NCBI GenBank assembly: GCA_964599275.1
Contig: CAZRFK010000095.1
Location: 1 to 6,239 of the forward strand
Length of the DNA: 6,239 nt
Direction: 5' to 3'
Source: PUMD01 sp964599275
Lineage (GTDB): Bacteria > Bacillota > Sulfobacillia > SLMV01
Shown: positions 5,617 to 6,239 of the stretch, one piece after another
Layout: the number at the start of each line of letters is the position of its first letter
How positions within the stretch are numbered: the first letter of the stretch is position 1
Program-made: the position numbers and the translations under genes
The notes under the pieces: generated by a model
What the model was told of the DNA's origin: nothing
What the model saw: the letters and a program-made list of their open reading frames with translations, nothing else
Database searches by the model: none

Positions 5617-5851
5617 AACCTCCTGCTGTCGGTGACACCAGCATTATTTCAGTGTCATTTTCTATAAGATAATCCCTGTCCCGACTTTTACCATCGATTA
5701 CAATTGCGGCAAACAACATTGGGTTGACCCCCAGTTGCTCCTTCAAAAGCTCAGATACGGTTTGAGGTTCATCCAGCTCAACTTCAATACCATCAATGTC
5801 CTTATCCAGAAGGGCACCCACATGACCATGCAGTCTGATCGAAACCTTCAC
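5615..5851 (-). CDS. MoaD/ThiS-family ubiquitin-like sulfur carrier protein
   Basis: A small (78 aa) beta-grasp protein: an N-terminal strand VKVSIRLHG, the block PQTVSELLKEQLGV (about 32-45), AAIVIDGKS (about 51-59), and ENDTEIMLVSPTAGG at the end. The C-terminal Gly-Gly is the residue pair that is adenylylated and converted to a thiocarboxylate in MoaD, ThiS and relatives, so it should act as a soluble sulfur donor. The PTAGG tail resembles MoaD (P-x-A-G-G) more than ThiS. No MoaE, MoeB/ThiF or other pterin gene is in the window, so the pathway (molybdenum or tungsten cofactor, thiamine or other) is open. Start: the frame can begin at GTG 5860, but that codon is part of the ribosome site GAGGTGA. 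GTG 5851, 6 bases after GAGGTG, fits better. Next downstream is yajC. Confidence 0.82.
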   Translation of the reverse strand: MKVSIRLHGHVGALLDKDIDGIEVELDEPQTVSELLKEQLGVNPMLFAAIVIDGKSRDRDYLIENDTEIMLVSPTAGG

Positions 5852-5860
5852 CAAACTCAC

Positions 5861-6239
5861 CTCTTTTCGGAAACATCATCAACATCAGAAGTATTGTTGT
5901 GTGGTTGGAACAACCTTACCTCTTTTATGCTATATGATGGCGTTTTCAAAAGAAAGATTGTTAGATAATTAGCCTTTCCCGCTGTACCCCCTTCATGGTG
6001 ATTTGAGGAAGATGTCGGGTGAGTTATGTGGAAAACTGAAATTGCAACCTCAGTTCCACTGGTTCCTTTACACCTACATATACCAGTTTTTCCTTTATCA
6101 GTGTTTTAGGCCGCGGTTTCGCCCATAGATAACCCACAACAGTGACTGTCGGTTTAGTGCAGATTCCGGCTTCAGGCCGACTGAACCAGACTCCTCATCT
6201 GATCCAACCTGTCCTCTTTGATGCTCCCGGCTGCCATGG
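5861..6239. other. Stretch of 379 bases with no recognised gene; possible gene remnants on the minus strand
   Basis: No complete gene with a credible start is visible on either strand. On the minus strand there are three partial signals. First, a frame running in from the right edge and ending at TGA 6172-6174, with tail MAAGSIKEDRLDQMRSLVQSA; this may be the C-terminus of a gene outside the window. Second, an open stretch of 56 codons (6024-6194), protein-like in its second half (KTLIKEKLVYVGVKEPVELR) but with no ribosome site. Third, an open stretch of 82 codons in another frame, ending at TGA 5857-5859, with no ATG or GTG. This pattern could be a decayed gene or insertion-sequence remnant, or chance. 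I do not recognise the protein family. The stretch also holds the weak promoter of the MoaD-like gene. Confidence 0.4.
5922..5949 (-). promoter_or_regulatory. Weak candidate promoter for the MoaD-like gene
   Basis: Minus strand: TTGAAA (5944-5949, 5 of 6 to the -35 consensus), 16-base spacer, TAAAAG (5922-5927, 4 of 6 to the -10 consensus and lacking the conserved final T). It would start transcription about 65 bases before the GTG at 5851. A short inverted repeat, GGTTG-TTC-CAACC, follows at 5903-5915. The match is modest. Confidence 0.3.

Noticed and set aside
5735..5968. Plus-strand frame of 77 codons spanning the MoaD-like gene and its upstream region
   Set aside because: Mostly antisense to the sulfur carrier gene; no ribosome site and no recognisable domain.
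6001..6127. Plus-strand short frame beginning at the ATG near 6011 (about 38 codons)
   Set aside because: Purine-rich bases touch the ATG without proper spacing, the product is an aromatic-rich sequence with no domain, and the opposite strand looks more protein-like.
6139..6149. Palindrome ACAGTGACTGT considered as a regulatory site
   Set aside because: Short, isolated and not near any supported promoter; expected by chance at this length when no other signal supports it.

Overview
The window looks like chromosomal DNA of an anaerobic, low-to-moderate G+C Gram-positive bacterium, most likely a clostridial-type Bacillota. The evidence is strong AGGAGG-type ribosome binding sites, frequent GTG starts, a ferredoxin-dependent 2-oxoacid oxidoreductase in place of a 2-oxoglutarate dehydrogenase complex, and an NAD-type glutamate dehydrogenase. 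Genus cannot be decided from the sequence alone. Every gene I can support lies on the minus strand, so transcription runs from the right end to the left end.

Layout in transcription order (right to left): (1) 5861-6239 holds no gene I recognise. It has a possible C-terminal tail of a gene entering from the right and two coding-like open stretches without start codons. (2) 5615-5851 encodes a small MoaD/ThiS-like ubiquitin-fold sulfur carrier ending in Gly-Gly. (3) 5193-5486 is yajC, the small membrane subunit of the Sec accessory complex. (4) 4975-5192 is an intergenic region with a good promoter and repeated GTACCA motifs. (5) 3973-4974 is a GntR-type regulator with an unusual long C-terminal domain. 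(6) 1274-3968 is a tightly packed four-gene cluster, korD-korA-korB-korC (ferredoxin, alpha, beta and gamma subunits of a 2-oxoacid:ferredoxin oxidoreductase, most likely for 2-oxoglutarate). (7) 1-1157 is gdhA, glutamate dehydrogenase, cut by the left edge and served by its own strong-looking promoter at 1231-1259.

The gene set centres on 2-oxoglutarate. Glutamate dehydrogenase interconverts glutamate with 2-oxoglutarate and ammonia. Kor interconverts 2-oxoglutarate with succinyl-CoA, CO2 and reduced ferredoxin. Together they could run oxidatively (glutamate fermentation) or reductively (making glutamate from succinyl-CoA in an incomplete TCA cycle). The GntR gene ends inside the ribosome binding site of korD, so the regulator is almost certainly co-transcribed with the enzyme genes it probably controls. 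Most of the window is ordinary core metabolism. The points most worth a second look are the regulator, its candidate operators and the unexplained right end. I saw no CRISPR array, tRNA, rRNA, intact insertion sequence or clear Rho-independent terminator.
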